In this document: in pieces, positions 24,594 through 33,600 of the stretch | Layout of the letters: every line of letters begins with the position of its first letter | Position numbering within the stretch: position 1 is the stretch's first letter | Notes under the pieces: model-generated | The model's input: only the letters and a program-made list of their open reading frames with translations | Database searches by the model: none | What the model was told of the DNA's origin: nothing | Made by a program: the position numbers and the translations under genes | Assembly (NCBI GenBank): GCA_963736525.1 | Contig: CAVTPF010000011.1 | Span: 1-64,000 of the forward strand | Length of the DNA: 64,000 bases | Origin: Bog-473 sp963736525 | GTDB lineage: Bacteria > Actinomycetota > Acidimicrobiia > Acidimicrobiales > RAAP-2 | Reading direction: 5' to 3'

Positions 24594-25058
24594 TCACAGG
24601 TCGAGCAAACCCTCGGGAATGTCGACGTCGACCGTCCGTGCCGCCGCGTCGTGGCCGGTCACGAAGCGCACCGGGATCAGGCCGCCGGACTCGAGCACCA
24701 GCAGGTCGCTCGCCGGATTGGCTTCCACCGCACCGATCCGGCCCAGCTCGGTTCCGGCGGCGTCCCGCACCGTGGCGCCGACCAGCTCATGGACCCAGAG
24801 CGTCCCTGGCACGTCGACAGGCTCGGCCTCGAGATCGACGCCGCGCAGACCGTCGGCGGCGGCGCGGTCATGGACGCCCTCGAACTGGACGAGGAAACGC
24901 TGCTCGCCGAACGGCCTCGACGAGACGACGCGGAGCGAGCCGCGCTCGGAGGTGAGCACCGAGCCGGGGCTCAGCCGTTGGGTCTGCTCCGTCCACAGTT
25001 GGACGACCACCTCGCCCTTCAGGCCGTGAGCCTTGGCGATCCGGCCGACTTTGAGCAG
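24594..25058 (-). CDS. rimM: Ribosome maturation factor RimM, probable CTG start
   Basis: The conserved N-terminus LKVGRIAKAHGLKGEVVVQL lies upstream of any ATG, GTG or TTG. The first canonical start in frame is the GTG at 25010 and would delete VGRIAKAHGLKGE, which binds S19 in the RimM barrel. The best candidate is the CTG at 25058-25056, one base after the khpA stop codon, giving about 154 residues with MLKVGRIAKAHG. Translation is probably coupled to khpA. The remainder (LVGATVRDAAGTELGRIGAV and PFVxx-like end IPVRFVTGHD) is a normal PRC barrel. RimM helps 30S head assembly. Confidence 0.85.
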   Translation of the reverse strand: MLKVGRIAKAHGLKGEVVVQLWTEQTQRLSPGSVLTSERGSLRVVSSRPFGEQRFLVQFEGVHDRAAADGLRGVDLEAEPVDVPGTLWVHELVGATVRDAAGTELGRIGAVEANPASDLLVLESGGLIPVRFVTGHDAAARTVDVDIPEGLLDL

Positions 25059-25059
25059 G

Positions 25060-25404
25060 TCAGTCGTCGACGATGTCCACGCTGGCTTGGACGCCGTCCT
25101 TGGCGCCGGCCACGTTGATCAGGGTCCGGATGGCCTGCGCCGTGCGGCCGCGCCGACCGATGACACGCCCCATGTCGTCGGGGGCGACGTGGAGGCTGAG
25201 GCGCAGTCCGCCGCGGCGCTCCTCGGCGTCGATGACGACCGAGTCGGGGTCGTTGGAGAGCGAGCGGGCCAGGTACGTCAAGACGGCCAGGGGCGTCCCG
25301 CCCTCGGGGGCGCCGAGCTCGTTGCCCTCGCCCACGCCGTCGTCGACCTCGTCGTCAGGGCTGTCGGTCTGATTGATGTCACCCGCTTCGTAGAGGTCTG
25401 TCAC
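25060..25404 (-). CDS. khpA: KhpA-type KH-domain RNA-binding protein
   Basis: 114 residues from a GTG that overlaps the rpsP stop codon (GTGA). The KH GxxG loop is VIGRRGRTAQAIRTL, and the C-terminal VDIVDD end is typical. A 38-residue acidic leader (EAGDINQTDSPDDEVDD) precedes the KH fold; normal KhpA is 75-85 residues. The family binds RNA with KhpB and lies between rpsP and rimM in most Gram-positive genomes. Confidence 0.9.
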   Translation of the reverse strand: MTDLYEAGDINQTDSPDDEVDDGVGEGNELGAPEGGTPLAVLTYLARSLSNDPDSVVIDAEERRGGLRLSLHVAPDDMGRVIGRRGRTAQAIRTLINVAGAKDGVQASVDIVDD

Positions 25405-25685
25405 TTGGCCCTCGCCGCGGCGAAGTCGTCCCAGGCCCCGGAGGTCTTGAGGAGACGTTCGACCCGCTCCGTCGGCTTGGCGCCGTTGACCAGCCACTTC
25501 ACGGCCTTTGCGTTGTCGATGTTGATGACGGCATCCGGCTCGGCGGTCGACGAGCCTCGCGGCGCGTAGGTGCCCACGATCTCGAGGAAGCGCCCGTCGC
25601 GGGGTGACCGGCTGTCGGCGGCCACGACCCGGTAGGTCGGCTGCTTCTTCTTACCCATCCGCACGAGGCGGAGCTTCACTGCCAC
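25401..25685 (-). CDS. rpsP: 30S ribosomal protein S16
   Basis: 94 residues from the GTG at 25685, eight bases after GGAGG: MAVKLRLVRMGKKKQPTYRV, then ADSRSPRDGRFLEIVGTYAP, VNGAKPTERVERLL. A longer upstream frame has no homology. S16 binds 16S rRNA and stabilises the 30S body. Its stop overlaps the khpA start by four bases. It is the first ribosomal gene downstream of ffh. Confidence 0.95.
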   Translation of the reverse strand: MAVKLRLVRMGKKKQPTYRVVAADSRSPRDGRFLEIVGTYAPRGSSTAEPDAVINIDNAKAVKWLVNGAKPTERVERLLKTSGAWDDFAAARAK

Positions 25686-25743
25686 GAACTGATTCCTCCA
25701 CTGGATCTGGATGTACGGCGGACCATTCTGGCAGATGGCGGGA

Positions 25744-27321
25744 CTACCGGCCTTTCGGCGGGGTGACCCGGCCACCCTTCTTCTTCTTTTTGGTCCCCTT
25801 GTTGACGCTCACCGCAGGCCGGGACGGGACCGGCGCAGGCAGCCCCGGGAAGTCGGAGGGCAGCTCGCCGTCGCCGCTCATGAGCTGCGACAGCATGTCG
25901 AAGTCGGGTTGCCCGCCCGGGCCGGGCAGGCCCGGTCCGGGGGGGGCCCCGCCACCGGCCTGCTGGGCCAGCTTGCGGGCGGCGCGGCCGCTCATGCCGG
26001 CCATGGAGGGCATGCCGGGGAGGTTCGGCATGTTGCCCGAGGCCATCCCCTTCATCATCTTCTGCATCTCCTTGAACTGCTTGAGCAGCGTGTTGACGTC
26101 CTGAATGGAGGTCCCGGACCCGCGGGCCACCCTGCTGCGGCGCGAGCCGTCCAGGAGGGACACGTCATCGCGCTCGGTGGGGGTCATGGAGCAGACGATC
26201 GCCTCGACCTTGGCCACCTCGCCGTCGTCGATCTGACCGGCGGCCTGGCGCATCTCCTTGGACATGCCGGGCATGAGGCGCATGAGGCCGCCGAGCGAGC
26301 CCATCTTCTTGACCTGGCGCAGCTGGGAGAGAAAGTCCTCCAGGGTGAAGTGGCCCTGCATGAGGCGGCTGGCGCTCTTGGCCACCTCGTCGGAGTCCAT
26401 GGTGCGCTCGGCCTGCTCAATGAGACTGAGCACGTCACCCATCCCGAGGATGCGGTCGGCCATCCGATCGGGGTGGAACAGGTCGAAGTCGCCCAGACGC
26501 TCGCCGGTGCTGGCGAACGCGATCGGCTTGCCGACGACGCCCTTCACCGAGAGCGCGGCGCCACCGCGAGCGTCGCCGTCGAGCTTGGTGAGGATCACGC
26601 CACTCAGCTCGAGCGCGTCGTGGAACGCCTTGGCGGTCGCCACCGCGTCCTGACCGATCATGGCGTCGATGACCAGGAACGTGTAGTGAGGCTCGGTGGC
26701 GGCCGAGATGTCACGGATCTGCTCCATGAGCTCCGCGTCGATGGTCAGGCGGCCCGCGGTGTCGATGATGCACACGTCCCGGCCGAGCCGTCGCGCCTCC
26801 TCCACGCCCGCCTTGGCGCAGGCGATGGGGTCGGTTGCCTCGCTGAAGACGGTCACGCCGGCCTGACCGCCGAGCACGCGCAGCTGCTCCACGGCGGCGG
26901 GCCGCTGGAGGTCCGCTCCCACCAACAACGGGTTGCGCCCCTGCTGCTTCCACCACAGCGCGAGCTTGGCCGAGGTCGTGGTCTTGCCCGAGCCCTGCAG
27001 ACCGGCCATGAGGACGACGGTGGGCGGGCGCGAGGCGTAGCTGAGCTTGAGGGACTCGCCGCCCAGGACACCGATCAGCTCTTCGTGGACCGCCCTGATG
27101 ACTTGTTGGCCCGGGGTCAGGCTCTTCGAGAGCGCCTCGGTGCTCACCCGCAGGCGGATGCCGTCACAGAAGCGGCGAGCGACGCTGAACTCGACGTCGG
27201 CCTCGAGGAGCGCGGTGCGGATCTCGGCCAGGGCCTCGTCGAGGTCGGCGTCGCTGATGCGGCCCTTGCCGCGGAGGCGGGTCGAGATCCGCTCGAGGCG
27301 ATCGGAGAGGGCGTCGAACAT
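25744..27321 (-). CDS. ffh: Signal recognition particle GTPase Ffh
   Basis: About 525 residues from the ATG at 27321; a GTG two codons earlier is possible. N domain (1-95), then G domain with GLQGSGKTTTSAKLA near 109, DTAGRL, TKLDGDARGGAAL, and the M domain with the Met-rich EMQKMMKGMASGNMPNLPG. The C-terminal tail is Pro/Gly-rich and ends in a Lys run (KKKKKGG). Ffh with 4.5S RNA brings nascent membrane proteins to FtsY, encoded 2 kb upstream. No SRP RNA gene was recognised in the window. Confidence 0.95.
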   Translation of the reverse strand: MFDALSDRLERISTRLRGKGRISDADLDEALAEIRTALLEADVEFSVARRFCDGIRLRVSTEALSKSLTPGQQVIRAVHEELIGVLGGESLKLSYASRPPTVVLMAGLQGSGKTTTSAKLALWWKQQGRNPLLVGADLQRPAAVEQLRVLGGQAGVTVFSEATDPIACAKAGVEEARRLGRDVCIIDTAGRLTIDAELMEQIRDISAATEPHYTFLVIDAMIGQDAVATAKAFHDALELSGVILTKLDGDARGGAALSVKGVVGKPIAFASTGERLGDFDLFHPDRMADRILGMGDVLSLIEQAERTMDSDEVAKSASRLMQGHFTLEDFLSQLRQVKKMGSLGGLMRLMPGMSKEMRQAAGQIDDGEVAKVEAIVCSMTPTERDDVSLLDGSRRSRVARGSGTSIQDVNTLLKQFKEMQKMMKGMASGNMPNLPGMPSMAGMSGRAARKLAQQAGGGAPPGPGLPGPGGQPDFDMLSQLMSGDGELPSDFPGLPAPVPSRPAVSVNKGTKKKKKGGRVTPPKGR

Positions 27322-27449
27322 GGGCACTCAGGTTAGTGGCGCCATCCGCACTGGCAGCAGACGGCCACGTCGGGTGGTCGGATGGTCGGATGGTCGTCGG
27401 GTGGTCGGAGGGTCGTCAGGCAATCGTGGGAGGTCTCCGCCCTGGCGAC

Positions 27450-27493
27450 GTCTCCCAGAACCATAAACGAACCTGTTGATGGTTCTGGGAGAC
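27450..27493. promoter_or_regulatory. Perfect 15-bp inverted repeat with 14-base loop
   Basis: GTCTCCCAGAACCAT at 27450-27464 pairs with ATGGTTCTGGGAGAC at 27479-27493. With one bulge the flanks also pair. It lies between divergent genes and has no T-tract, so it is more likely an operator, an RNA hairpin in a leader, or a mobile-element scar than a terminator. Confidence 0.6.
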
Positions 27494-27522
27494 GGTCGGC
27501 CGGCTCTGCGACAATGCGGCGC

Positions 27523-27617
27523 GACCGTGCGGCGTCCGACCGTGCGCAGGGCGACCGTGCGCCGTGCGACCGTGCGCCGTGCGCCGTGCGCCGTGCGCCG
27601 TGCGCCGTGGGACCGTG
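27523..27617. repeat. Tandem repeat tract, 15-bp units then 7-bp units
   Basis: GACCGTGCG recurs with exact 15-base spacing at 27523, 27538, 27553 and 27568. The tract then switches to a 7-base unit (GCCGTGC) repeated about five times up to 27607. It ends 44 bases before the FKBP start codon. Confidence 0.8.
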
Positions 27618-27660
27618 GGTGCCGCTGCGCCAGCGGGGCAGGCGGCTACCGTCGCGGCCC

Positions 27661-28251
27661 ATGCGCCGTCCACCCCTTCCCCCCTCGATGCTGGCCGTCG
27701 TGATCGCCGCAGCAGGAGCGCTGGGCCTGGCCGCCTGCAGCTCCTCGCCATCGGGCTCGTCAAGCGCCACGAGCACCTCGAGCACGACCGCCTCGAAGGC
27801 CACCACCACGACGGCGCCGGGCGAGAGCGCGCTTGACGCGATCGTGCCCATACCGACCGCCGATCGCTCCCCGGCGGGCACGCCGGGCACCGCACCCACC
27901 GTCACGGTCCCCCCAGGCGCGCCGCCCAAGCAACTGGAGAGCGCGGACCTCATTGAGGGGTCCGGCAAGCTGGCGGCCCCGGGCGACACGGTGACGGTGC
28001 AGTACGTGCTCGCCACCTACTCGAGCGGCAAGGTGATCCAGTCGTCGTGGACCAGCCAGCCCTTCACGTTCACGCTGGGCGAGGGACAGGTCATTCCCGG
28101 CTGGGACAAGGGTGTCGTCGGCATGAAGGTGGGAGGGCGGCGCGAGCTGATCATCCCCCCGAGCCTCGGCTATCGCGACCAGTCCCCCGGTCCCGGCATC
28201 GCGCCCGACGACACGCTGGTCTTCGTGGTCGACCTCCTGCAGGTCTCCTGA
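27661..28251 (+). CDS. FKBP-type peptidyl-prolyl isomerase lipoprotein
   Basis: 196 residues from the ATG at 27661. A lipoprotein signal peptide with lipobox LAAC (Cys at about residue 24) is followed by a Ser/Thr-rich linker to residue 60, and the FKBP domain (110-196): GDTVTVQYVLATYSSGKVI, QVIPGWDKGVVGMKVGGRRE and IIPPSLGY. It should be anchored outside the membrane and catalyse proline isomerisation of exported proteins. It stands on the plus strand inside a minus-strand core block, with a repeat-rich region before it. Confidence 0.9.
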   Translation: MRRPPLPPSMLAVVIAAAGALGLAACSSSPSGSSSATSTSSTTASKATTTTAPGESALDAIVPIPTADRSPAGTPGTAPTVTVPPGAPPKQLESADLIEGSGKLAAPGDTVTVQYVLATYSSGKVIQSSWTSQPFTFTLGEGQVIPGWDKGVVGMKVGGRRELIIPPSLGYRDQSPGPGIAPDDTLVFVVDLLQVS

Positions 28252-28265
28252 CGGAGGGGGGCCGC

Positions 28266-29030
28266 ATGGACGTCGCCACGCACATCGGGATGCTGCGAAC
28301 GCAGGGGGAGCTCATGGCGGCCGCGGCGGGCGTCGCCCGCCCTGACGCCGCGGTGCCCACCTGCCCCGAGTGGGTGGTGCGCGACCTCGTCCGGCACATG
28401 GGCGGCGTGCACCGCTGGGCCACCCGTTACGTCGCCGGCGCCCGCGCGGAGGTGTGGGACGTCGACCTGGACGAGGTCGTCGGCGCATGGCCCACCGATG
28501 ACGAGTTGGTCCACTGGTTCCGCCTGGGCCACGCCGCCCTGGTGGAGGCCCTGGAGGCCGCGCCGCCCGACCTCCAGTGCTGGACCTTCCTCCCGGCACC
28601 GACGCCGCTCGCCATGTGGGCCCGACGCCAGGCGCACGAGACGGCCATCCACCGGGTCGACACCGAGCTGGCAGCGGGCACCGCCAGCGCCGCGTTCACG
28701 CCCGCGTTCGCAGCAGACGGCGTCGACGAGTTGCTGACCTGCTTCGTGCCGCGCCGCTCCGCGACGCTGCGCGTCGAGCAACCGGCGGCGCTGGCGGTGT
28801 GCTGCAGCGATCACGACGCGGCCTGGGTCCTGCGCCTCGGACCGGACGGGGTGACGGTGGAGCGCGCTGCGGCGGCGACTGCCGCCACCGAGGACTGCAC
28901 GGTGCGCGGGACGGCGGCGGACCTCTATCTGGCGCTGTGGAACCGCGCCGGGCCCGAGGCCCTCGTCGTCGGGGGCGACACCGCCGTCGCGGCGCCGCTC
29001 CTCGACAGCGTCAGCGTGCGCTGGGCCTGA
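28266..29030 (+). CDS. Maleylpyruvate isomerase-family, mycothiol-dependent (DinB-like) protein
   Basis: 254 residues from the ATG at 28266, with GGAGGGG upstream. The DinB-like four-helix part has the metal ligands: His in MGGVHRWATRY, and Glu and His in AHETAIHRVD. The C-terminal MDMPI_C domain (VPRRSATLRV... DGVTVERAAAA) follows. Such proteins use mycothiol as a cofactor in isomerase or thiol-transfer reactions; the substrate is unknown. It follows the FKBP gene by 14 bases, probably one transcript. Confidence 0.85.
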   Translation: MDVATHIGMLRTQGELMAAAAGVARPDAAVPTCPEWVVRDLVRHMGGVHRWATRYVAGARAEVWDVDLDEVVGAWPTDDELVHWFRLGHAALVEALEAAPPDLQCWTFLPAPTPLAMWARRQAHETAIHRVDTELAAGTASAAFTPAFAADGVDELLTCFVPRRSATLRVEQPAALAVCCSDHDAAWVLRLGPDGVTVERAAAATAATEDCTVRGTAADLYLALWNRAGPEALVVGGDTAVAAPLLDSVSVRWA

Positions 29031-29037
29031 GAGGTCG

Positions 29038-29259
29038 TCAGTCCGGCGTCGCCTCGGGCAGGCGGCGCCGCCCGAAGATCCAGTAGGCGACCGAGCCAGT
29101 CGTGTTCAGGGTCGCCACCATGCGCCAGAGGCGCTTGTTGCCGCGCACTCCGGCGTCGGGCCGGGTGCGCAGGTCGCGCCATGTCAGCCTGAGCACGATC
29201 AGGTGGATCACCAGCGCGACCGCGATGATCCGCGCCTGGCGCGCCTGGCTCTCGTTCAT
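29038..29259 (-). CDS. Small one- or two-helix membrane protein (PLDc_N-like)
   Basis: 73 residues, ATG with GGAGGTGATC upstream. A hydrophobic helix (IIAVALVIHLIVLRLTW) is followed by KRLWRMVATLNTTGSVAYWIFGRRR, the pattern of the phospholipase D nuclease N-terminal domain family of small membrane proteins. It begins 16 bases after ftsY ends, so it may be part of that operon. Function unknown. Confidence 0.65.
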   Translation of the reverse strand: MNESQARQARIIAVALVIHLIVLRLTWRDLRTRPDAGVRGNKRLWRMVATLNTTGSVAYWIFGRRRLPEATPD

Positions 29260-29275
29260 GTGATCACCTCCACCC

Positions 29276-30433
29276 TCACTCCGCGGCGAACAACGCTTCG
29301 ACGAACTCGTCGGGGTCGAAGTCGACCAGGTCGTCGGGCCCTTCGCCCAGCCCAACCAGCTTCACGGGGAGCCCGAGATCGCGCTGCACGGCGACCACGA
29401 TGCCGCCTTTAGCCGTGCCGTCGAGCTTGGTCAGCACGATGCCGGTCACGTCGACTGCCTCGGTGAACTGGCGGGCCTGGGCCAGCGCGTTCTGGCCCGT
29501 CGTCGCGTCCAGCACGAGCAACACCTCGGTCACGTTGCCGGGGTCGCGGTCAGCGATACGCCGGATCTTCTTGAGCTCCTCCACCAGGTTCACCTTGGTG
29601 TGCAACCGGCCGGCGGTGTCCGCCAGGACGAGGTCGTTCCCGCGCGCCGCGGCGCGCTGGACGGCGTCGAACACGATGGCGCTCGGGTCGCCGCCCTCGG
29701 CACCGCGGACGATCTCGGTGCCGGTGCGCTCGGCCCACATGGCGAGTTGGTCCGCGGCGGCGGCACGGAAGGTGTCCCCGGCCGCCAGCAGCACCGAGTG
29801 CCCGGCGGCGGACTGGCGGCGGGCGAGCTTGCCGATCGTCGTCGTCTTGCCGACCCCGTTCACCCCGACGATCAGCCACACGTCGGGGTGCCCGGCCTTG
29901 CCGTCGAAACGAAGTGTGCGGGGGCCCGCGGTCTGGAGGAGCAGGCGGATCTCCTCCCCGAGGGCGCGGAGCAGGTCGTCCCCGCCGCTGATCTCCCGGG
30001 CCGCCACCTTGGCCCGCAGGTCCTCGAGCAGTGCGGTGGCGGTGGCGACCCCCACGTCGGCCCGGATCAGCGCCTCCTCGAGCGAGTCCCAGGTCGCATT
30101 GTCGATCCGGCCGGCCCGCAGCGCGGAGACGGCGCCGCTGAACAGGCCGCGCACGCTGCCCAGCCGGCTGCGATAGGTGGGTGGGGCTGCGGGCGCGGGG
30201 ACGGGCGCCGGGGGCGCCTCCGCCTCCACGGGGGCCGGGGCGGAGGGGGCGGCGGTCGGCGCTTCAGCAGGTGCCGGGGGTGCGGCGGCCCGTGGGGGCG
30301 GGGTCGGCGGTGGGGCCGGCGGCGCCGCCGTCCCGCCCCTGCCGCGGTGGCGCGAGCGTGCGACGGCGATCGACCCGGCGGCGATGGCCAGGACGGCCAC
30401 CACGATGACGATGATGAGGATGGTGCCGATCAC
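29276..30433 (-). CDS. ftsY: Signal recognition particle receptor FtsY
   Basis: 385 residues: an N-terminal membrane helix (about 3-25), a Pro/Ala/Glu-rich linker to about 85, then the NG domain with VNGVGKTTTIGKLARR near 187-203, AGDTFRAAAADQLA, LADTAGRL near 272 and TKLDGTAKGG near 338, ending with GEGPDDLVDFDPDEFVEALF. It docks Ffh-ribosome complexes at the membrane. Its ATG overlaps the stop of the small membrane protein upstream (4 bases), and smc lies before that. Confidence 0.95.
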   Translation of the reverse strand: MIGTILIIVIVVAVLAIAAGSIAVARSRHRGRGGTAAPPAPPPTPPPRAAAPPAPAEAPTAAPSAPAPVEAEAPPAPVPAPAAPPTYRSRLGSVRGLFSGAVSALRAGRIDNATWDSLEEALIRADVGVATATALLEDLRAKVAAREISGGDDLLRALGEEIRLLLQTAGPRTLRFDGKAGHPDVWLIVGVNGVGKTTTIGKLARRQSAAGHSVLLAAGDTFRAAAADQLAMWAERTGTEIVRGAEGGDPSAIVFDAVQRAAARGNDLVLADTAGRLHTKVNLVEELKKIRRIADRDPGNVTEVLLVLDATTGQNALAQARQFTEAVDVTGIVLTKLDGTAKGGIVVAVQRDLGLPVKLVGLGEGPDDLVDFDPDEFVEALFAAE

Positions 30434-30660
30434 GCGTGAGGCGCCCCGTCGCTCTCGTCGTCGCCGGTCGCAGCCGCAGCCGCAGCCGCGGCCGCCGCTT
30501 CGGCAGCAGCAACCGCGGCCGCCTCCTCCGCGTAGGTGGCGTCGCCGTACTCCTCGTCGTCCTCACGCACCGCTCGTCGGGTGCGGGTGACCGCCACGAC
30601 CCCGGCGACGACACACAGCACGGCCACGGCCACGAAGACGTAGGCGAGCGTGCCGGTCAT
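30430..30660 (-). CDS. Small Ala/Glu-rich membrane protein between smc and ftsY
   Basis: 76 residues: an N-terminal membrane helix (LAYVFVAVAVLCVVAGVVAV), a charged patch (RTRRAVREDDEEYGD) and a low-complexity Ala/Glu tail. It overlaps smc at its start and ftsY at its end by four bases each (ATGA), so translation is coupled across all three genes. No family recognised. It resembles the anchor and linker of FtsY itself and could be a duplicated or split anchor. Confidence 0.7.
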   Translation of the reverse strand: MTGTLAYVFVAVAVLCVVAGVVAVTRTRRAVREDDEEYGDATYAEEAAAVAAAEAAAAAAAAAATGDDESDGAPHA

Positions 30661-33600
30661 GCCGGCTCCCTTTCCTTCTCCACCTCTTCCTTCTCCACCT
30701 TCTGGCTGACCACCTGGGACGAGCCCCCGGGCGCCATCGTCACCCCGTACAGCGCGTCGCCCGTCTCCATCGTGCGCTTCTGGTGGCTCACGATGAGCAG
30801 CTGTGCCTCGTCGCGGAACTCGTGGACGAGAGCGAGAAAGCGGCTGAGGTTGACGTCGTCCAGCGCGGCTTCGACCTCGTCCATCATGTAAAAGGGCGAC
30901 GGCCGGCTGCGGAACACGGCGAAGAGGAATGCCAGCGCGGCCATGGAGCGCTCGCCGCCGGAGAGCAAGGAGACGCGGCGCACGTTGCGTCCCGCCGGAC
31001 GCACCTCAATCTCGACGCCGGTGTTGAGCAGGTCGTCCGGCTCCAGCAACAGGAGGCGGCCCGTGCCACCGGGGAACAACATGGCGATGAGCGCGGAGAA
31101 GTGCTCGTTGACGTCGGCCGCCGCCGCCGCGAAGGACGTCATGATCTCGTGGTCGAGGGTGCGCACGACCTCGTGCAGCTCGCGCCGTGCGCCGCGCACG
31201 TCGTCCACCTGCGCCTCGAGCTCCTTGTGGCGCTCTTCGAGGGTGGAGAGCTCCTCGAGGGCCAATGGATTGACCGGACCCAAGGCGACCAGCTTGCGCT
31301 CCAGCTCCTCGGCGTGCTGCGGCAGGGTCGTGTCCTCGGGCGCCTCCGGCTCGGGCAGGCCGACGAGGTCCTCGGGGATGGCCCCGAGGTCGCGCTGGAC
31401 GTGCTCGACCAGGGCCTCGGTGCGCAGCTCGACCTCGTTGGCCTCTAGGTCGAGGGCGCGGGTACGGGTGCGGACCGCCTCCAGGCGCTGCTCGGTGGTG
31501 TGGCGGTCCTGGCGCAGCTGCTCCAGCCGCTCGCCCCCGGCCCGCACCGCGTCGACCTGATCCTGGTAGTCGTGGCGCAGCGATTCGAAGATGCCGTCGA
31601 GGCGCTCGTGCTCCTGCTCGACGACGGCCTCCAACCGGGCCAGGGCGGTGCCCTCGGCTTCCAGCCGGCGGCGTCGGAACGCTGCGGTGGCCCGTTCCTC
31701 GGCGTGGCCCTGCAGCCGTCGCTCGACCTCGGCCTGGCGCTCCGCGAGCACGCGGCGCCGCTCGGCGATGCCCGCCACCCGCACCTCCAGCTGCTGGCGC
31801 TGCCCCGTCACCTCGGCCCGGCGATCCTGGAGGGCCCGCCAGGCTGCCAGCACCTCCTCGAGCTCGGGCAGGGAGCGCGCCAGGTGCTCCTGTTCCGCCG
31901 TCACCTCGGCGAGCCGCCGCTGTGCCTCCGTGACCGCTGCCCGGGCCTCCTCGAGCTCGCCGGCCAGGCGGCGCTGCTCCTCGGCCGCGCGCTCCACCTC
32001 GGCCCGCCCTGCCTCGCAGGCCGAGGTGTGCCGGTCGAGCGCCCGTTCGGCGGCGGCACGCCCGTCCCGGGCGCGTGCGAGTGCAATGCGTGACTCGGTG
32101 AGCTGGGCACGCGCCAGCTCGGCGGTGGCGGCGGCTTCCTCGGCCCGGCTGCGCGCCTCGTCGACCGCGGCCGCCGTGACCACGCCGGTCGCCGAGCGCA
32201 CCCGCCACCCCGTCGCCGCGAAGCGGTCGCCCTCGGGTGTCACCACGACCAGGTCGTCCCGGGCGAGCGACAGGTCGATCGCTTCCTCCCAGCCGTCCAC
32301 CCGGACGGCCCGCCCGACCAGGGTGTCGAGCACCGACTCGGCGATCGTCCCGCCGTGGCGGGCCCGCACGTGGCGACGCACCGGTTCGGCGCTGCTCCCT
32401 GGCGGCAGCGCGTCCGCCGCGGCGGGGGCCGCGCCGTGCTGGTGCCGGGGCGTCAACACCGCTCCGGTGACGCCCCGCTCTCGCAACGTCGCCAACGCGG
32501 CCTGGGCGGAACGACGACCGTCGACCACCACCGCCGCGACGCCCGCGCCAGCAGCGGCCTCGAAGGCGGCCTCCCAGCCCTCGTCGATCTCGACCAAGTC
32601 GACCAGCGAGCCCACCACCCCGTCGACGTCGCGCAGCAGCTCGCGCCCGCCGGCACCGAGCAGGTCCGACAGGGCCCGTTCCAGGGCCTCGGCCCGGGCC
32701 GACGTGCGGTGGCGCGCCTCCTCGGCCTCGTCTGCCGCGGCCTGGGCCGCCTCCGCCGCCCGGGCCGCGGCCTCAAGCTGATCCGTCCGGACGCCCAGTT
32801 CGGCCTCGAGCCCGGCCGTGGCCTGCTCGAGCTCGCCGGACGTCCTCGCCTGCAGGTCCGCCCGCACTGCCGCGCCCGCGGCGCGCTGCTCCAGCGCCTC
32901 CACCCGGGCCGCCAGTCCCTGCCGATCCTGTTCCTCGCGCGCGGCCGACCGGGCGGCCAGCTCGGTGCGGGCCCCCACCCGGGCGATCGCCTCGTCGGGC
33001 GGGTCGCCGGCCAGCACGGCCGCAGAGCGTTCCCGGAGCGCCTCCTCCGCCTCGTCGAGCGCCGCCAGCACCGCCGCCAGCTCCTCTCGCTCCGGTGCCC
33101 CTCCGGAGGACTCCTCCGCCTCGGCGGTGGCGAGCTCCGAGGCCAACCGCGCCGCCTCGGCCTCGAGCGTCGAGACCACGTCCACGTCGGCGGCGGCATC
33201 GAGCGCGGCCGCCACCGACCGGCCCCGCTCGCGCAGCACGCCCGAGAGGCCGCGGGCCCGCTCGACCAGGCCCTGCACGCGGCCGAGCGCCTGGGCCAGG
33301 TCCTCTTCGCGCCGCGACGACAGCTCCGCCGTGGTGGAGGTGGCCTCGGCGTCGAGCTGCTCGAGCGCCGCATGCAGCTCGCGCTCCTCGTCGCCGCAGA
33401 CGGCCAGGCTCTGCGCCGCGGCGCGGCGGCGCGCCGTCAGATCGGCCAACTCGGCGCCGGCCAGGTAGCGGCGCACGGCCAGCAGCTCGGCCGCCACGGT
33501 GTCGTGGGAGCGAGCGGCGGCAGCCTGTCGCTCGAGGGGTCGGATCTGGCGCCGCACCTCGCGCACCAGGTCGCCCAGGCGCTCGAGGTTCTCTGCCGTG

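Larger units (their letters stand above)
27328..27660. other. Repeat-rich divergent promoter region between ffh and the FKBP gene
   Basis: No gene. The stretch contains three repeat structures: GGTCGGAT-type repeats (27373-27418), a perfect 15-bp inverted repeat (27450-27493) and a 15-bp/7-bp tandem tract (27523-27617). It must contain promoters for both ffh (leftwards) and the FKBP gene (rightwards), but no convincing -35/-10 pair was found. Confidence 0.6.

Noticed and set aside
25711..27336. 541-codon plus-strand frame opposite ffh
   Set aside because: Antisense shadow of ffh with no domain pattern.
27450..27493. Rho-independent terminator
   Set aside because: No T-tract, and the flanking genes diverge from it rather than end at it.
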